Shown: positions 35,755-45,638, counted from the first letter of the stretch. The stretch: DNA of 64,000 bases from Rhizobium anhuiense (GCF_003985145.1 NZ_ML133524.1:124001-188000), one strand, 5' to 3'. Made by a program: numbers and translations. Notes: generated by a model from the sequence alone, not told the origin.

Positions 35755-36858
35755 TCAATCGCGCTCGGTGATCATCGTCCCGTGCGGATATTCGCCGTAA
35801 AAGCCGCGCCAGTTGGCGACGGCGAAACCGAAAACCACCAGCGCACCGGCCTGATGCAGCAGGCCCCAATGAAGCGGCACCTGCATCAGCAGCGTGGCGA
35901 TGCCGATCGCCGCCTGCAGCGTCACCAGTGCGAAAAGCAGCACGGCGCGGCGTGCATGGGTGGTCCAAGGTGCTGCGCGAAGGGCGATCGCCATGTTGAT
36001 CAGCGTCAATGCGAAGAGCGTGTAGGCGCCGATGCGGTGGATGAATTGCACTGTCTTCGGGTTCTCGAAGGCATTGATCCAGAAGGGCTGCTGGATCAGC
36101 AGATCGGAGGGGATGACGGCGCCATCCATCAGCGGCCAGGTATTGTAGGAAAAACCGGCGTCGAGCCCCGCCACCAGCGCGCCAAGATAGATCTGGAACA
36201 GCGAGAAGATGGCGATCGCTGCGGCAAAGGCGCGCGAGCTTCGCGCCGGCGGCGGATCGTCGGAATGTCTGGAGAGACCGCGCATGATCCACATGCAGCC
36301 GGCAAAAATCAGACAGGCCATGACGAGATGCGTGGCGAGCCTGTACTGGCTGACGTCGGTGCGGACGGAAAGGCCAGAGGACACCATCCACCAGCCGATA
36401 AAACCCTGTAGGCCGCCGAGCGCCAGGATGCCCAGAAGCGGCCAGCGCAGGCGCTTTTCGATGCGCCCCGTCAGCCAGAAATAGATCAGCGGCAGCGCGA
36501 AGATCACGCCGATGCCACGGGCGATCAGCCGATGTGCCCATTCCCACCAGAAGATGCCTTTGAACTCGTCGACGGTCATCGAACTGTTCAACTGCTGAAA
36601 TTCGGGAATGCGCTGGTAGAGGCGGAATTCCTCCTCCCATTCGGCGGCCGACAGCGGCGGGATGACGCCATGGATCGGCTTCCACTCGGTGATCGACAGG
36701 CCGGAATTGGTCAGCCGCGTGGCGCCGCCGACGAGCACGAGACAGAAGAGCGCCAAAAGCACGAAGCCGAGCCAGAGGCGCAAGGCGCGGCGGTCGCGAT
36801 TCTGCTTGCGCACTTCGCTCAGGATCGCCTGTTCCATGATCGGGTTTGCGACGGCCAT
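35755..36858 (-). CDS. ctaA: heme A synthase (CtaA)
   Basis: A 367-residue inner-membrane protein with eight helices. It converts heme O to heme A for cytochrome aa3 oxidase. The histidines that bind heme are seen in [33 protein letters not shown] and [12 protein letters not shown], one pair in each half. The open frame reaches 37017, but GGAGA three to four bases before the ATG at 36858 sets the start. Divergent from a DUF2842 gene, 115 bases away. Confidence 0.96.
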   Translation of the reverse strand: MAVANPIMEQAILSEVRKQNRDRRALRLWLGFVLLALFCLVLVGGATRLTNSGLSITEWKPIHGVIPPLSAAEWEEEFRLYQRIPEFQQLNSSMTVDEFKGIFWWEWAHRLIARGIGVIFALPLIYFWLTGRIEKRLRWPLLGILALGGLQGFIGWWMVSSGLSVRTDVSQYRLATHLVMACLIFAGCMWIMRGLSRHSDDPPPARSSRAFAAAIAIFSLFQIYLGALVAGLDAGFSYNTWPLMDGAVIPSDLLIQQPFWINAFENPKTVQFIHRIGAYTLFALTLINMAIALRAAPWTTHARRAVLLFALVTLQAAIGIATLLMQVPLHWGLLHQAGALVVFGFAVANWRGFYGEYPHGTMITERD

Positions 36859-36973
36859 GATGTCTCCTTCTATCCGGCAGTTGATTTGCCCCACCGGCTC
36901 ATGCAAAACAAGCCCCGAACCTTTGCGGCATGCCGTCGCGCCGGTTCGCCCCCTCCATGCCGAGAGATAACCG

Positions 36974-37183
36974 ATGCCCGTCCGCCTCCGCAAATTCATC
37001 GGCACGATCCTCATCATCGTGCTCGTGCTCGTCTATGCGCTGGTGGCGAACACGATCGCGGTGGCAACGCTCGGCAACGCGCCCTGGTGGGGACATCTGC
37101 TCTATTTCCTGCTCACCGGCCTGCTCTGGGTATTGCCGGCGATGGTGATCATCAAATGGATGGCCGGGCCGCCGCAGCGGTAG
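36974..37183 (+). CDS. DUF2842 small membrane protein, 69 aa
   Basis: A 69-residue protein with two hydrophobic helices (about 8-30 and 40-60) separated by the [19 protein letters not shown] block typical of the DUF2842 family, and a charged C-terminal tail WMAGPPQR. Conserved beside ctaA in many alphaproteobacteria, which suggests a cytochrome oxidase link, but no function is known. ATG start preceded by GAGAGATAACCG. Confidence 0.85.
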   Translation: MPVRLRKFIGTILIIVLVLVYALVANTIAVATLGNAPWWGHLLYFLLTGLLWVLPAMVIIKWMAGPPQR

Positions 37184-37301
37184 GCCATTAACGGCCGAAT
37201 AACCGTGATGCGCGGAAAACCTCGCCCACCGCGCGCGGTTAAACCAAATATACGTCTGCCATACCTACGTTCCCGTTCAGCATTCTTGACCGGAGAAAAC
37301 C

Positions 37302-38543
37302 GTGCAGACGCAAAAGCTCGATGTCCATGAACAGCCGTCCGACACGGTGGCGCTGGCCGATACGGCCATGTCGCGCCTGCGTCAGCTGAGCATGAAACTC
37401 GCCATGGCGGAAATCGACATCGACGTCTTCGACGCGATGCAACCGCTGGAAGATGACTGGCGGGCTCTGGAGCGCGACAATCTGCAATCACTCCATCAAA
37501 GCTACGACTGGTGCGCCGCCTGGGTGAGCGCCTTCCAGCGGCCGCTTGCAATCCTCAAAGGCACCCATGCCGGCCAGACGGCTTTCATTCTGCCGGTCGA
37601 AATCGTCAAGTCCCGGGGACTGGCGATCGCGAAGTTCATCGGTGCCGATCACAGCAACATCAATACCGGCCTGTTCTCCGAGAGTTTTGCAGAAAGCGGC
37701 GGGTCCATCGATGCCGGCAAGTTCGCCGGCCAGCTTCAGCAGGCGCTCAAGGGCCGGGCTGATCTGCTGCTGCTGCAGAACATTCCGCTGGAATGGCGTG
37801 GGCGACAGACCCCGCTCACGGGGCTGCCGATGGTGCAGAACCAGAATCATGCCTACCAGCTGCCGTTCTTCTCGACTTTCGAGGAAACGCTGAAGCAGCT
37901 CAACGCCAAGAACCGGCGCAAGAAATTCCGTGTTCAGTCGAAGCGCCTCGAGGCAGCCGGCGGCTTCGAATACGTCATTCCCGCGACATCGGAAGAGCAG
38001 CATCGCCTGCTCGATATCTTCTTCGGCCTGAAGAGCGCCCGCTTTGCCAGCCTCGGCCTGCCCGACGTTTTCGCCGACGGGGAAACGCAGGCCTTCCTGC
38101 ATGGCTTGCTCGACAAGCTGGATGACAGCAGGCAGTATTTCGGGCTGCAGATGCAGGTGCTCCGGCTCAAGGGCGCGCTTGAGGGCAAGATCGCCGCGAT
38201 ATCGGGCATCTCGCGCAAGGGTGACCACATCATCTGCCAGTTCGGCGCGATCGATGAAGAGCTCGTGCCAGATACGAGCCCCGGCGAATTCCTCTATTGG
38301 CAGACCATTTCGGGATTGCATGGCAAGGGTGTCGAGCTGTTCGATTTCGGCCTCGGCGACCAGACCTACAAGCGCTCCTGGGCGCCCGTGGAGACCGCCC
38401 ATTACGACGTGGTGCTGCCGGTCTCGCCGTTCGGCGTTCTCGCCGGCGCCGCCCACCGGATCGTCACCCGCGGCAAGGCCCATATCAAGGCGCGCCCGAA
38501 GCTCTATAAATTCGCCCAGAGCATCCGGGCACGAATTGGCTAA
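37302..38543 (+). CDS. FemAB/CelD-like GNAT acyltransferase of polysaccharide synthesis
   Basis: A 413-residue cytoplasmic protein of the double-GNAT (Acetyltransf_6) type, called CelD/BcsL-like. The N-terminal part has WRALERDNLQSLHQSYDWCAAW, the centre the LNAKNRRKKFRVQSKRLEA basic stretch (about 205-223) and the C-terminal FDFGLGDQTYKRSW motif typical of the family. Members modify sugars or lipid-linked repeat units with acyl groups. The start is GTG at 37302 after GGAGAAAACC. It precedes a polysaccharide locus and ends at a repeat/terminator. Confidence 0.82.
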   Translation: MQTQKLDVHEQPSDTVALADTAMSRLRQLSMKLAMAEIDIDVFDAMQPLEDDWRALERDNLQSLHQSYDWCAAWVSAFQRPLAILKGTHAGQTAFILPVEIVKSRGLAIAKFIGADHSNINTGLFSESFAESGGSIDAGKFAGQLQQALKGRADLLLLQNIPLEWRGRQTPLTGLPMVQNQNHAYQLPFFSTFEETLKQLNAKNRRKKFRVQSKRLEAAGGFEYVIPATSEEQHRLLDIFFGLKSARFASLGLPDVFADGETQAFLHGLLDKLDDSRQYFGLQMQVLRLKGALEGKIAAISGISRKGDHIICQFGAIDEELVPDTSPGEFLYWQTISGLHGKGVELFDFGLGDQTYKRSWAPVETAHYDVVLPVSPFGVLAGAAHRIVTRGKAHIKARPKLYKFAQSIRARIG

Positions 38544-38641
38544 AGCGGTTCAGCTTTTAACTGAAACGCAGAACCGCTCTATCCTTTTGTTTTTACGCAT
38601 GTCGTTGCCGCAAAACCGCGGCACACTTTTGCGCGACATGC
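38544..38641. repeat. rhizobial palindromic repeat, copy B (also a transcript end)
   Basis: Two hairpins: AGCGGTTC/GAACCGCT (38544-38551, 38571-38578) followed by TTTTGTTTTT, and GCATGTCG/CGACATGC (38597-38604, 38634-38641). The first can end transcription of the acyltransferase gene. The second half matches copy A at 7938-8030. Confidence 0.75.
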
Positions 38642-38650
38642 TTTAACCGT

Positions 38651-40819
38651 TCAGGCCGCCCGGCCGAACTCCTGCTCGGCCCCTTCGCCGCCCGACATCA
38701 GCACGACGCGCTCATAGCCTGCAGCCTGGAATTCCGTCATCAGTGTAACGAAGATGGTCTCTTCGACTTCAGGCAGCGAGAGGATGATCTCGACGTCGCG
38801 GCTGCGCGTCAGCCGCGAGACGCCGGCGACATCGGCCGAGCCGCATTCGACCACCACGAGGTCGTAGGCGGCGGCAAGCGCATCGAGCAGCAGCGACAGC
38901 CGGTCGACACCGCGCATGGCCCGGCGCACGTCGCTCTGTCCCTGCGGGATCAGATGGGCATCGGACAGGCGGTCGCTGTGGATCGTGTCGCCGAAGGCGG
39001 CTTCGCCGCAAAGCAGGTCGGTGACGCCAAGGGCGGCCTGATCCTCGACCATCAGTTCCGTGGGGTAGCCGGAACCGGTCATATCGATGAGGATGACGCG
39101 GCGGCCGGCGTCGGCGAGCGTGCGGGTCAGCGAAACCGTCGCCGCCGAACCATTGTCACCGGTCGGCGATATCGCGATTGCCAGCGGCGCACGGCTGCCG
39201 GTCAGATAATCCGCGACCGACGAGATGGAGAATTCATTGTCGTCCTCCGGTGCCTCCTCGGCAGCCTTCACGTCCTCTACCGGCTCATCCTCGTCAGCGA
39301 CCACGGCGAGCATGCTCGGCTGGACGGGCTTTCTGGCGGCCGCGGCGATCGGAGCGGCCTGCGGCACATGCTTCTCCTCGACGGCTGCTTCCACCTCGAT
39401 TGCTTCAGGGGAGGCATCCACCGGGCGGAGCGCCCTGCCACTGAAGAGTTCGGCCAGCATGGTGATGATGGCGCTCATGATCAGCGTCGCGACGGCAGCG
39501 ACGACGACGATCGGCACCACTTTCGGGAAATAGGGATCGACCGGCTCGACAGCCCTGGACACGATACGGGCATCCGCGGGGCTCGAATTGCTGTCGGCGC
39601 GGGAGGCGGCCTCGCGGTAGCGCACCAGATAGGTTTCGAGCAGCTGGCGCTGGGCGTTCGCCTCACGCTCCAGCGCATTGAGGCCGACCTCATCCTCACC
39701 GGCGCGGGCGCTGGTGGCCTGCACGGTGTCCGACTGGCGCTCGAGTTCGCTGGCGCGGAGATCTGCGACCTTGGACTCGTTCTCGATGCTCGTCAGGATC
39801 TTCTGCGTCTCCTGGCGGATCTGGGTACGGATATCGGCGAGCTGCGCACGCAGGCTTTTCAGCCGCGGATGGTTGTTGAGAAGACTGGTCTGCAGATCGG
39901 ATATTTGCGACTGCAGGCCGGATTCCGTCGCCTTCAGCCGCTGGATCGCCTGCGAGGACATGATGTCGGGCAGCGTATCGGAGGCTTCGCCCGACGACAG
40001 CGCATTGCGCACCGCCTGCGCCCTCGCCTCGGCATTGGCCTTGTCGCCCCGCACGCGGGTCAGCTCAGCGGAGATATCGTTCAATTGCTGGGCCGGGAAA
40101 GTGGTGGTGCCGTTCGTCTGCAACAGCCCGTGCGACGTGCGGTATTCGGCGACCTTCTTCTCGGCTTCGCTGACCTTCCCGCGCAGGCTTTCGATCTCCG
40201 GCTCCAGCCAGCGGGTTGCCTCGGAGTTGGAATCGAGCTTGGCGCCGCTCTGGGTCGAAAGGTAGACATTCGCCATGGCGTTCGGAATGGCGGCGGCGAG
40301 TTTCGGGTCCTTGGAAGTGAAATTGATGCCGATGACGCGTGAACCCGGCACCTGATAGACCTGCAGGCGTTCGACGAAGGCATCGATGACGCGCTCCTCC
40401 GGCGGATTTTCCAGCGGGTTCTTTTTCAGGTGCAGCTTCACCAGGATGCTGCTCATCGCCGAGCCGTTGGCGGCATCGTCGAATTCCGGCAGGTTGTAGA
40501 GCTTCAGGTCGTTGATCACCTTCTTGAGGAGATCTGCCGATTGCAGGAGCTGCACCTGGCTGGCGATGTTGAGTTCATCCATCAGCGGACCGGCGCTGGC
40601 GTCGTTGACCTGCTGGGTGTTGGCAAAGGCCGGCGCACGGGGTTCGATGAGGATGCGCGTTTCGCTGCGATATTGCGGCGACATGATCTTGGCGCCGGCA
40701 AAGGCGACGCCCGCCCCCACGAGGGTGATCGTCAAAATCCGCAGACGGCGCGCCCAGACCGCGCGGGCCAACTGGCCGAGGTCGATGTCCACATCCTGAT
40801 CACGAGCTACGCTGGACAT
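38651..40819 (-). CDS. Wzc/GumC-like polysaccharide co-polymerase with degenerate P-loop
   Basis: A 722-residue inner-membrane protein. Wzz domain with helix 1 at about 30-50, a long periplasmic coiled-coil region (about 180-420), helix 2 (about 440-465), a charged Ala/Pro/Glu-rich linker and a C-terminal tyrosine-kinase-like fold (about 535-710). The P-loop position reads ISPTGDNGSAATVSL: the Lys of Walker A is missing, and there is no C-terminal Tyr cluster, so kinase activity is unlikely; a later Walker A'-like LIDMTGSG has a shortened DxD. It probably sets chain length with the divergent wza-type gene (192 bases between starts). Start 40819 is set by GGAG. Confidence 0.88.
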   Translation of the reverse strand: MSSVARDQDVDIDLGQLARAVWARRLRILTITLVGAGVAFAGAKIMSPQYRSETRILIEPRAPAFANTQQVNDASAGPLMDELNIASQVQLLQSADLLKKVINDLKLYNLPEFDDAANGSAMSSILVKLHLKKNPLENPPEERVIDAFVERLQVYQVPGSRVIGINFTSKDPKLAAAIPNAMANVYLSTQSGAKLDSNSEATRWLEPEIESLRGKVSEAEKKVAEYRTSHGLLQTNGTTTFPAQQLNDISAELTRVRGDKANAEARAQAVRNALSSGEASDTLPDIMSSQAIQRLKATESGLQSQISDLQTSLLNNHPRLKSLRAQLADIRTQIRQETQKILTSIENESKVADLRASELERQSDTVQATSARAGEDEVGLNALEREANAQRQLLETYLVRYREAASRADSNSSPADARIVSRAVEPVDPYFPKVVPIVVVAAVATLIMSAIITMLAELFSGRALRPVDASPEAIEVEAAVEEKHVPQAAPIAAAARKPVQPSMLAVVADEDEPVEDVKAAEEAPEDDNEFSISSVADYLTGSRAPLAIAISPTGDNGSAATVSLTRTLADAGRRVILIDMTGSGYPTELMVEDQAALGVTDLLCGEAAFGDTIHSDRLSDAHLIPQGQSDVRRAMRGVDRLSLLLDALAAAYDLVVVECGSADVAGVSRLTRSRDVEIILSLPEVEETIFVTLMTEFQAAGYERVVLMSGGEGAEQEFGRAA

Positions 40820-41011
40820 GCTCTTACTCCACAACAAAGGTGCCGCAAGCGTAAACGACCATGGTAACTCAACGGTTAATGGCGACCTTGCCAAGTAGAG
40901 GAGGGACGATCGATCAAGGATACCGGGAAATTGCAAGCGTCCTTTACCGGGCATTAACCCTAACGGATCGATAACGACTGCACCGAGTTCATTTTCTGTG
41001 AGCACAAACGG

Positions 41012-41587
41012 ATGTCTTTCGTCCAGCCCAAGATCTTTTTGGCCCTGAGCCTTGCAGCCATGACGGCAGCACTGGGCGGCTGCACGACGTATAAGCCGGC
41101 TCCGAAGGCCTTCAACGAGGCGACCATCCAGCCCTATACGCTCGACAGCGGCGATCGGTTGCGTGTTACCGTTTTCGACCAGCAGAGCCTGACCAACACC
41201 TATACGGTGGATCAGGCCGGCTATATCGCCTTCCCGCTCATCGGCCAGGTCCCTGCCCGCGGCCGGACCCTGCAGCAACTCTCGGGGCAGATCGCCCAGA
41301 AACTGCAGCAAGGCTATCTTCGCGATCCCGACGTCACCATCGATGTCGATCGCTACCGTTCGATCTTCATCATGGGTGAAGTCGGCCAGCCCGGCCAGTA
41401 TGCCTATGTTCCCGGCATGACGGTGCAGAATGCCATCGCGGTTGCCGGCGGCTTCACCAGCCGCGCCAACCAGAGCATGGTCGACGTCACCCGCAAGATC
41501 AACGGACAGGTGCTGACCGGCCGCATCAACATATCGGGCCCGATCATTGCAGGCGACACGATCTACGTTCGCGAACGGCTCTTCTGA
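41012..41587 (+). CDS. Wza-type polysaccharide export lipoprotein
   Basis: A 191-residue outer-membrane export protein. Signal peptide with lipobox LGGC, lipidated Cys24. Poly_export domain follows (LDSGDRLRVTVFDQQSLTNTYTVDQAGYIAFPLIGQV, about 45-85) and one SLBB repeat (IFIMGEVGQPGQYAYVPGMTVQNAIAVAGG). Much shorter than Wza of E. coli; it is of the short type seen in rhizobial and UPP-like clusters. Divergent from the Wzc-like gene and followed 3 bases later by a glycosyltransferase. Confidence 0.9.
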   Translation: MSFVQPKIFLALSLAAMTAALGGCTTYKPAPKAFNEATIQPYTLDSGDRLRVTVFDQQSLTNTYTVDQAGYIAFPLIGQVPARGRTLQQLSGQIAQKLQQGYLRDPDVTIDVDRYRSIFIMGEVGQPGQYAYVPGMTVQNAIAVAGGFTSRANQSMVDVTRKINGQVLTGRINISGPIIAGDTIYVRERLF

Positions 41588-41590
41588 GCA

Positions 41591-42772
41591 ATGTCAAAAC
41601 AGAGACCGCTCCGCATCCTCCATTGCTTCAGGTCGCCGGTCGGCGGAATATTCCGCCATGTCCGCGATTTGGTCGAGGAGCACAGCAAGGCCGGTCATCA
41701 AATCGGCATCCTCTGCGACAGCTCGACCGGCGGCGAGTACGAGGACAGCCTGTTCGACGATATAAGACCCTATCTCTCGCTCGGCCTGACACGCGTGCCG
41801 ATCCGGCGTTCGATCAGCCCGTCCGATATTGCGACGATGTGGGATACATACAAGAAAATCAAAAGTTTGCGGCCGGATGTGCTGCACGGACACGGCGCCA
41901 AGGGCGGCGTGCTCGCGCGACTTGCCGGCTCAGCGTTGCGGGTGAACAGGTATCGCGTAGCCCGCCTCTATACCGCACATGGCGGAAGCCTGCATTATTC
42001 GCGCTCCTCCTTCAGTGGACAGTTCGTCCTGAGGATGGAGCGGCTGCAGGAATATTTCACCGATGCGCTGGTCTTCATCTGCGAATATGAGCGCGACACC
42101 TATGCACGCAAGGTGGGTAAGCCGCGGACGAAGACGAAACTGATCTATAACGGTATCAGCGAGCGTGATTTCGAGCCGATCCCGACCCGTTCGGATGCCG
42201 TGCATTTCATCTATGTGGGAATGCTCCGGGACCTCAAGGGTCCCGATCTGTTTGTCGATGCCTTCGCCAAGACCGAACGGCTGCTCGGCAGGCCGCTGTC
42301 GGCGCTGATGATCGGCGACGGGCCGGATCGCGACCGCTACCGCGAGATGATGGTCGAACGCGGCCTCGGCAAACGTATCGGCATGCTGCCGGCAATGCGG
42401 GTGCATGAGGCTTTCTCGATGGCGCAGAACCTCGTCGTTCCCTCGCGCGCCGAAGCCATGCCCTATATCGTGCTCGAGGGGCTCGGCGCCGGCAAGACGA
42501 TCATCGCAAGCCGAGTCGGCGGCATTCCCGAGGTGCTCGGCGCCGACAGCGCTGCACTGGTGGAGCCCGGCAATTCCGACGATCTCGCCCGCGTCATGGC
42601 GGAAACGCTGAGCACGCCCGGCTGGCACGCCAGGACGATGCCGAAGCCCGAGGCGGTGAAGGCGGTGTTTTCCTCCGCCGTCATGGCGCGCGATGTGCTG
42701 AAATTGTACCACGAACTCGTCGAGACCGCTGCCGGCCCAAGCAATGCCCGCCGCCTCGTAAATATTTCTTAG
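41591..42772 (+). CDS. family 4 glycosyltransferase
   Basis: A 393-residue GT-B enzyme. N-terminal ILHCFRSPVGGIFRHVRDLVEEH contains the acceptor-side Gly-Gly loop; C-terminal half carries FIYVGMLRDLKGPDLFVDAF and the E-x7-E motif SRAEAMPYIVLEGLG (about 285-299), which marks GT4 and binds the nucleotide sugar. It should add one sugar to the lipid-linked repeat unit in the cytoplasm. Second gene of the rightward wza-GT4-PGT-wzy operon. Confidence 0.93.
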   Translation: MSKQRPLRILHCFRSPVGGIFRHVRDLVEEHSKAGHQIGILCDSSTGGEYEDSLFDDIRPYLSLGLTRVPIRRSISPSDIATMWDTYKKIKSLRPDVLHGHGAKGGVLARLAGSALRVNRYRVARLYTAHGGSLHYSRSSFSGQFVLRMERLQEYFTDALVFICEYERDTYARKVGKPRTKTKLIYNGISERDFEPIPTRSDAVHFIYVGMLRDLKGPDLFVDAFAKTERLLGRPLSALMIGDGPDRDRYREMMVERGLGKRIGMLPAMRVHEAFSMAQNLVVPSRAEAMPYIVLEGLGAGKTIIASRVGGIPEVLGADSAALVEPGNSDDLARVMAETLSTPGWHARTMPKPEAVKAVFSSAVMARDVLKLYHELVETAAGPSNARRLVNIS

Positions 42773-42834
42773 GGGCTTTCTGGTATTTCGCTCGGTGACA
42801 ATGAGCGACAATGCCCCATAGACAAGCTGGCCCC

Positions 42835-44397
42835 ATGAACAAGCTGGAAAAAGGCGATCAATTCGACGTGGAAGCGCTGCGCAAGCAGGTCTCCGACATC
42901 GAGGTGCGCGGCGACGCAGGTCAGGAAAAACCTTCCGACCCGACCGAGATCAACCCCTATGCCCGCCAGATCGCCGAGCAGTTCCGCGATGGAACCTATT
43001 CGCCGGCCATCATCATCGGGCAATTGCGGCTGTTGGAATTCCTGGCGCTCTTCGCAATCGCCCTGATCGTCCACTATGTCTGGCCCGGCGACGGCCACGA
43101 TTCCGCGCTGGTGCGGGCTGGCATGGCGGCGATCGCTTCTGCCTTGACCGTCATCGGCCTCCAGCTTACCGACACCTACACCATTCCCGCGCTTCGGGCG
43201 AAGCTGCGGCTGATGCCGCGCATTCTGGCGTCGTGGACGATCGCGCTTCTTCTGACCCTCGGCCTGTTTACGCTCATTCGCGGCACCACATGGGCAATGG
43301 TCGATGCCTATATTTCTTGGTTCGCAGCCGGCGCGCTCTTCCTTGTGGCCGAACGTTTCCTCGTCGCTTACGGCATCCGCAACTGGGCGCGCAACGGCAT
43401 CATGGAGCGCCGCGCCGTCATCGTCGGCGGCGGCGAGCCGGCCAAGGATCTGATCCGCGTCCTCGAACAGCAGGACGACAACGACATCCGCATCTGCGGC
43501 ATCTTCGACGACCGCGGAGAGAAACGCTCGCCGATCATGGTCGCCGGTTATCCGAAGCTCGGCACCGTGGCCGAACTCGTCGAATTCGTACGGCTGACGC
43601 GCATCGACATGCTGATCATCGCCCTGCCGCTTTCGGCCGAGGCCCGCATCTACGACCTTTTGAAGAAGCTCTGGGTTCTGCCGGTCGATATCCGCCTTGC
43701 CGCGCATGCCAACCGGCTGCGCTTCCGGCCGCGCGCCTACTCGCATGTCGGCACGGTGCCGATGCTCGACATTTTCAAGAAGCCGATCCGCGACTGGGAT
43801 TCCGTCGCCAAGCGCGGCTTCGACATCTTCTTCACCGTGGTCGCGCTTGCGCTGCTCTGGCCGGTGATGGTCGCGACCGCGATCGCCATCAAGGCGACCT
43901 CCGAAGGCCCGGTCTTCTTCATGCAGAAGCGCCACGGCTTCAACAACGAGATCATCAACGTCTTCAAGTTCCGCTCGATGTACACCAACATGGCCGACCC
44001 CACAGGCAAGGCTGCGGTGACCAAGGGCGATCCACGTGTTACCCGCGTCGGGCGTATCATCCGCAAGAGCTCGATCGACGAATTGCCGCAGCTTTTCAAT
44101 GTGCTGAGAGGCGAGCTTTCGCTGGTCGGTCCGCGGCCGCATGCCGTTCTCGCCCAGGCGCGCGATCGCGCCTTCTCCGATGTCGTCGAGGGCTATTTCG
44201 CCCGCCACCGCGTCAAGCCCGGCGTCACCGGCTGGGCGCAGATCAACGGCTGGCGCGGCGAAGTCGACAATGACGAGAAGATCAAGTTCCGCACGGCTTA
44301 CGACCTCTATTACATCGAGAACTGGTCGCTCTGGTTCGATCTCAAGATCCTGTTCCTGACACCGATCCGGCTGCTCAACACGGAAAACGCCTATTGA
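42835..44397 (+). CDS. polyprenyl-phosphate sugar phosphotransferase (WbaP/WcaJ type)
   Basis: A 520-residue initiating enzyme that moves a sugar-1-phosphate to undecaprenyl phosphate. N-terminal acidic stretch, four membrane helices (about 55-185), a CoA_binding_3 Rossmann domain (RRAVIVGGGEPAKDLIRV, about 196-213), a fifth helix and the catalytic C-terminal domain with KRGFDIFF, SEGPVFFMQKRHGF, KFRSMYTNM, SSIDELPQLFNVLRGELSLVGPRPH and GVTGWAQINGWRG. Motifs are complete. The start is ATG at 42835. Its stop overlaps the TTG start of the next gene. Confidence 0.95.
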   Translation: MNKLEKGDQFDVEALRKQVSDIEVRGDAGQEKPSDPTEINPYARQIAEQFRDGTYSPAIIIGQLRLLEFLALFAIALIVHYVWPGDGHDSALVRAGMAAIASALTVIGLQLTDTYTIPALRAKLRLMPRILASWTIALLLTLGLFTLIRGTTWAMVDAYISWFAAGALFLVAERFLVAYGIRNWARNGIMERRAVIVGGGEPAKDLIRVLEQQDDNDIRICGIFDDRGEKRSPIMVAGYPKLGTVAELVEFVRLTRIDMLIIALPLSAEARIYDLLKKLWVLPVDIRLAAHANRLRFRPRAYSHVGTVPMLDIFKKPIRDWDSVAKRGFDIFFTVVALALLWPVMVATAIAIKATSEGPVFFMQKRHGFNNEIINVFKFRSMYTNMADPTGKAAVTKGDPRVTRVGRIIRKSSIDELPQLFNVLRGELSLVGPRPHAVLAQARDRAFSDVVEGYFARHRVKPGVTGWAQINGWRGEVDNDEKIKFRTAYDLYYIENWSLWFDLKILFLTPIRLLNTENAY

Positions 44398-45638
44398 GCG
44401 CGATCGAGGCGACATATCCCCGTGTCGCCCACCCGCAGCGGATGACGCTGCGCCTGATCGGCTCGGCCTTCGTCGCCTTCGGCGTCTTCCTCTCCGGTTT
44501 CGTGATCGACGAGCCGGCGCCCTATGAACTCTGGATGGCCGGGCTGATCGGCCTCTGGTTCATCCTGGGCCTCAGGATTTCGCGCGGCGTGGCGCCGCTG
44601 CTCGCCTTGTTGCTCACCTTCAATATCGGCGGCATGCTGTCGCTGACGCAGATGAAGGACCTGGCGACGGGGCCGATGTATATCGCGGTGTCGACCTTCC
44701 TGGCGCTGACGGCGGTGTTCTATGCAGCGATCATCGAGGACAGCCACAAGCGGCTGCCGCTGATGTTCAACGCCTGGACCTTCGCCGCCGTCGTCACCTC
44801 GGCGCTCGGCGTACTCGGCTATTTCCACGCATTTCCGGGCGCGGAGGTCTTCACGCTCTACGACCGCGCCAAAGGCGCCTTCCAGGACCCCAACGTTTTC
44901 GGCCCCTTTCTGGTGCCGCCATCGCTCTACCTCATCCACGGCATCCTGGCCGGCGACCTGAAGAAATCGCCGTTGAAGGCCGCCGCCCTGCTCGTGCTTG
45001 CACTCGGCATCTTCCTCTCCTTTTCCCGCGCCGCCTGGGGGCTTTTTGCTCTCGGCCTGGTGCTGCTGATCTTCATCATGCTGCTCAAGGAGCGCAGTGG
45101 CGCCTTTCGTCTGAGGGTCCTGGTGCTATCGCTGGCGGCGATCATCATGCTGGTCGCCTCGCTGCTGGTGGCGCTACAGATCCCGAAGGTCGCAGAACTG
45201 TTTTCAGCGCGCGCCCAGTTGGTACAGCAATATGACGGCGAACATCTCGGCCGTTTCGAGCGCCACCGGATCGGCTTCACCATGATGATGGAGCGCCCGC
45301 TCGGCATCGGTCCGCTGGTGTTCGGGACGATGTTTCCCGAGGACGAGCATAATATCTGGCTGAAATCGCTGACCACCTATGGCTGGCTCGGCTTCGTCAG
45401 CTATGTCGGCATGCTTGTCTGGACGCTCGCCCTTGGCTTTCGATACCTGCTGCTCGACCGGCCGTGGCAACCCTTCCTGATGGTCGCCTGGATCTCCGTC
45501 CTCGGCCATGCGGCGATCGGCAACGTCATCGACATCGACCACTGGCGCCATGTCTATCTGCTGCTTGGCACCGTCTGGGGCTGCGCGGCGCTGGAAGTGC
45601 GCCACAAGCGCGGGCGAAGGCGCCAGGGACCGGCGTGA
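44394..45638 (+). CDS. O-antigen ligase/polymerase (Wzy-like) membrane protein
   Basis: A 414-residue protein with about ten to eleven hydrophobic helices and the central LSFSRAAWGLFALG and the large periplasmic loop with ERHRIGFTMMMERPLGIGP...EDEHNIWLKSLTTYGWLG, the Wzy_C signature of O-antigen polymerases/ligases. It would join the repeat units in the periplasm. The start is TTG at 44394, overlapping the previous stop by 3 bases; an ATG at 44442 is an alternative. It ends the operon. A Wzx flippase is not found in the window. Confidence 0.88.
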   Translation: MSAIEATYPRVAHPQRMTLRLIGSAFVAFGVFLSGFVIDEPAPYELWMAGLIGLWFILGLRISRGVAPLLALLLTFNIGGMLSLTQMKDLATGPMYIAVSTFLALTAVFYAAIIEDSHKRLPLMFNAWTFAAVVTSALGVLGYFHAFPGAEVFTLYDRAKGAFQDPNVFGPFLVPPSLYLIHGILAGDLKKSPLKAAALLVLALGIFLSFSRAAWGLFALGLVLLIFIMLLKERSGAFRLRVLVLSLAAIIMLVASLLVALQIPKVAELFSARAQLVQQYDGEHLGRFERHRIGFTMMMERPLGIGPLVFGTMFPEDEHNIWLKSLTTYGWLGFVSYVGMLVWTLALGFRYLLLDRPWQPFLMVAWISVLGHAAIGNVIDIDHWRHVYLLLGTVWGCAALEVRHKRGRRRQGPA

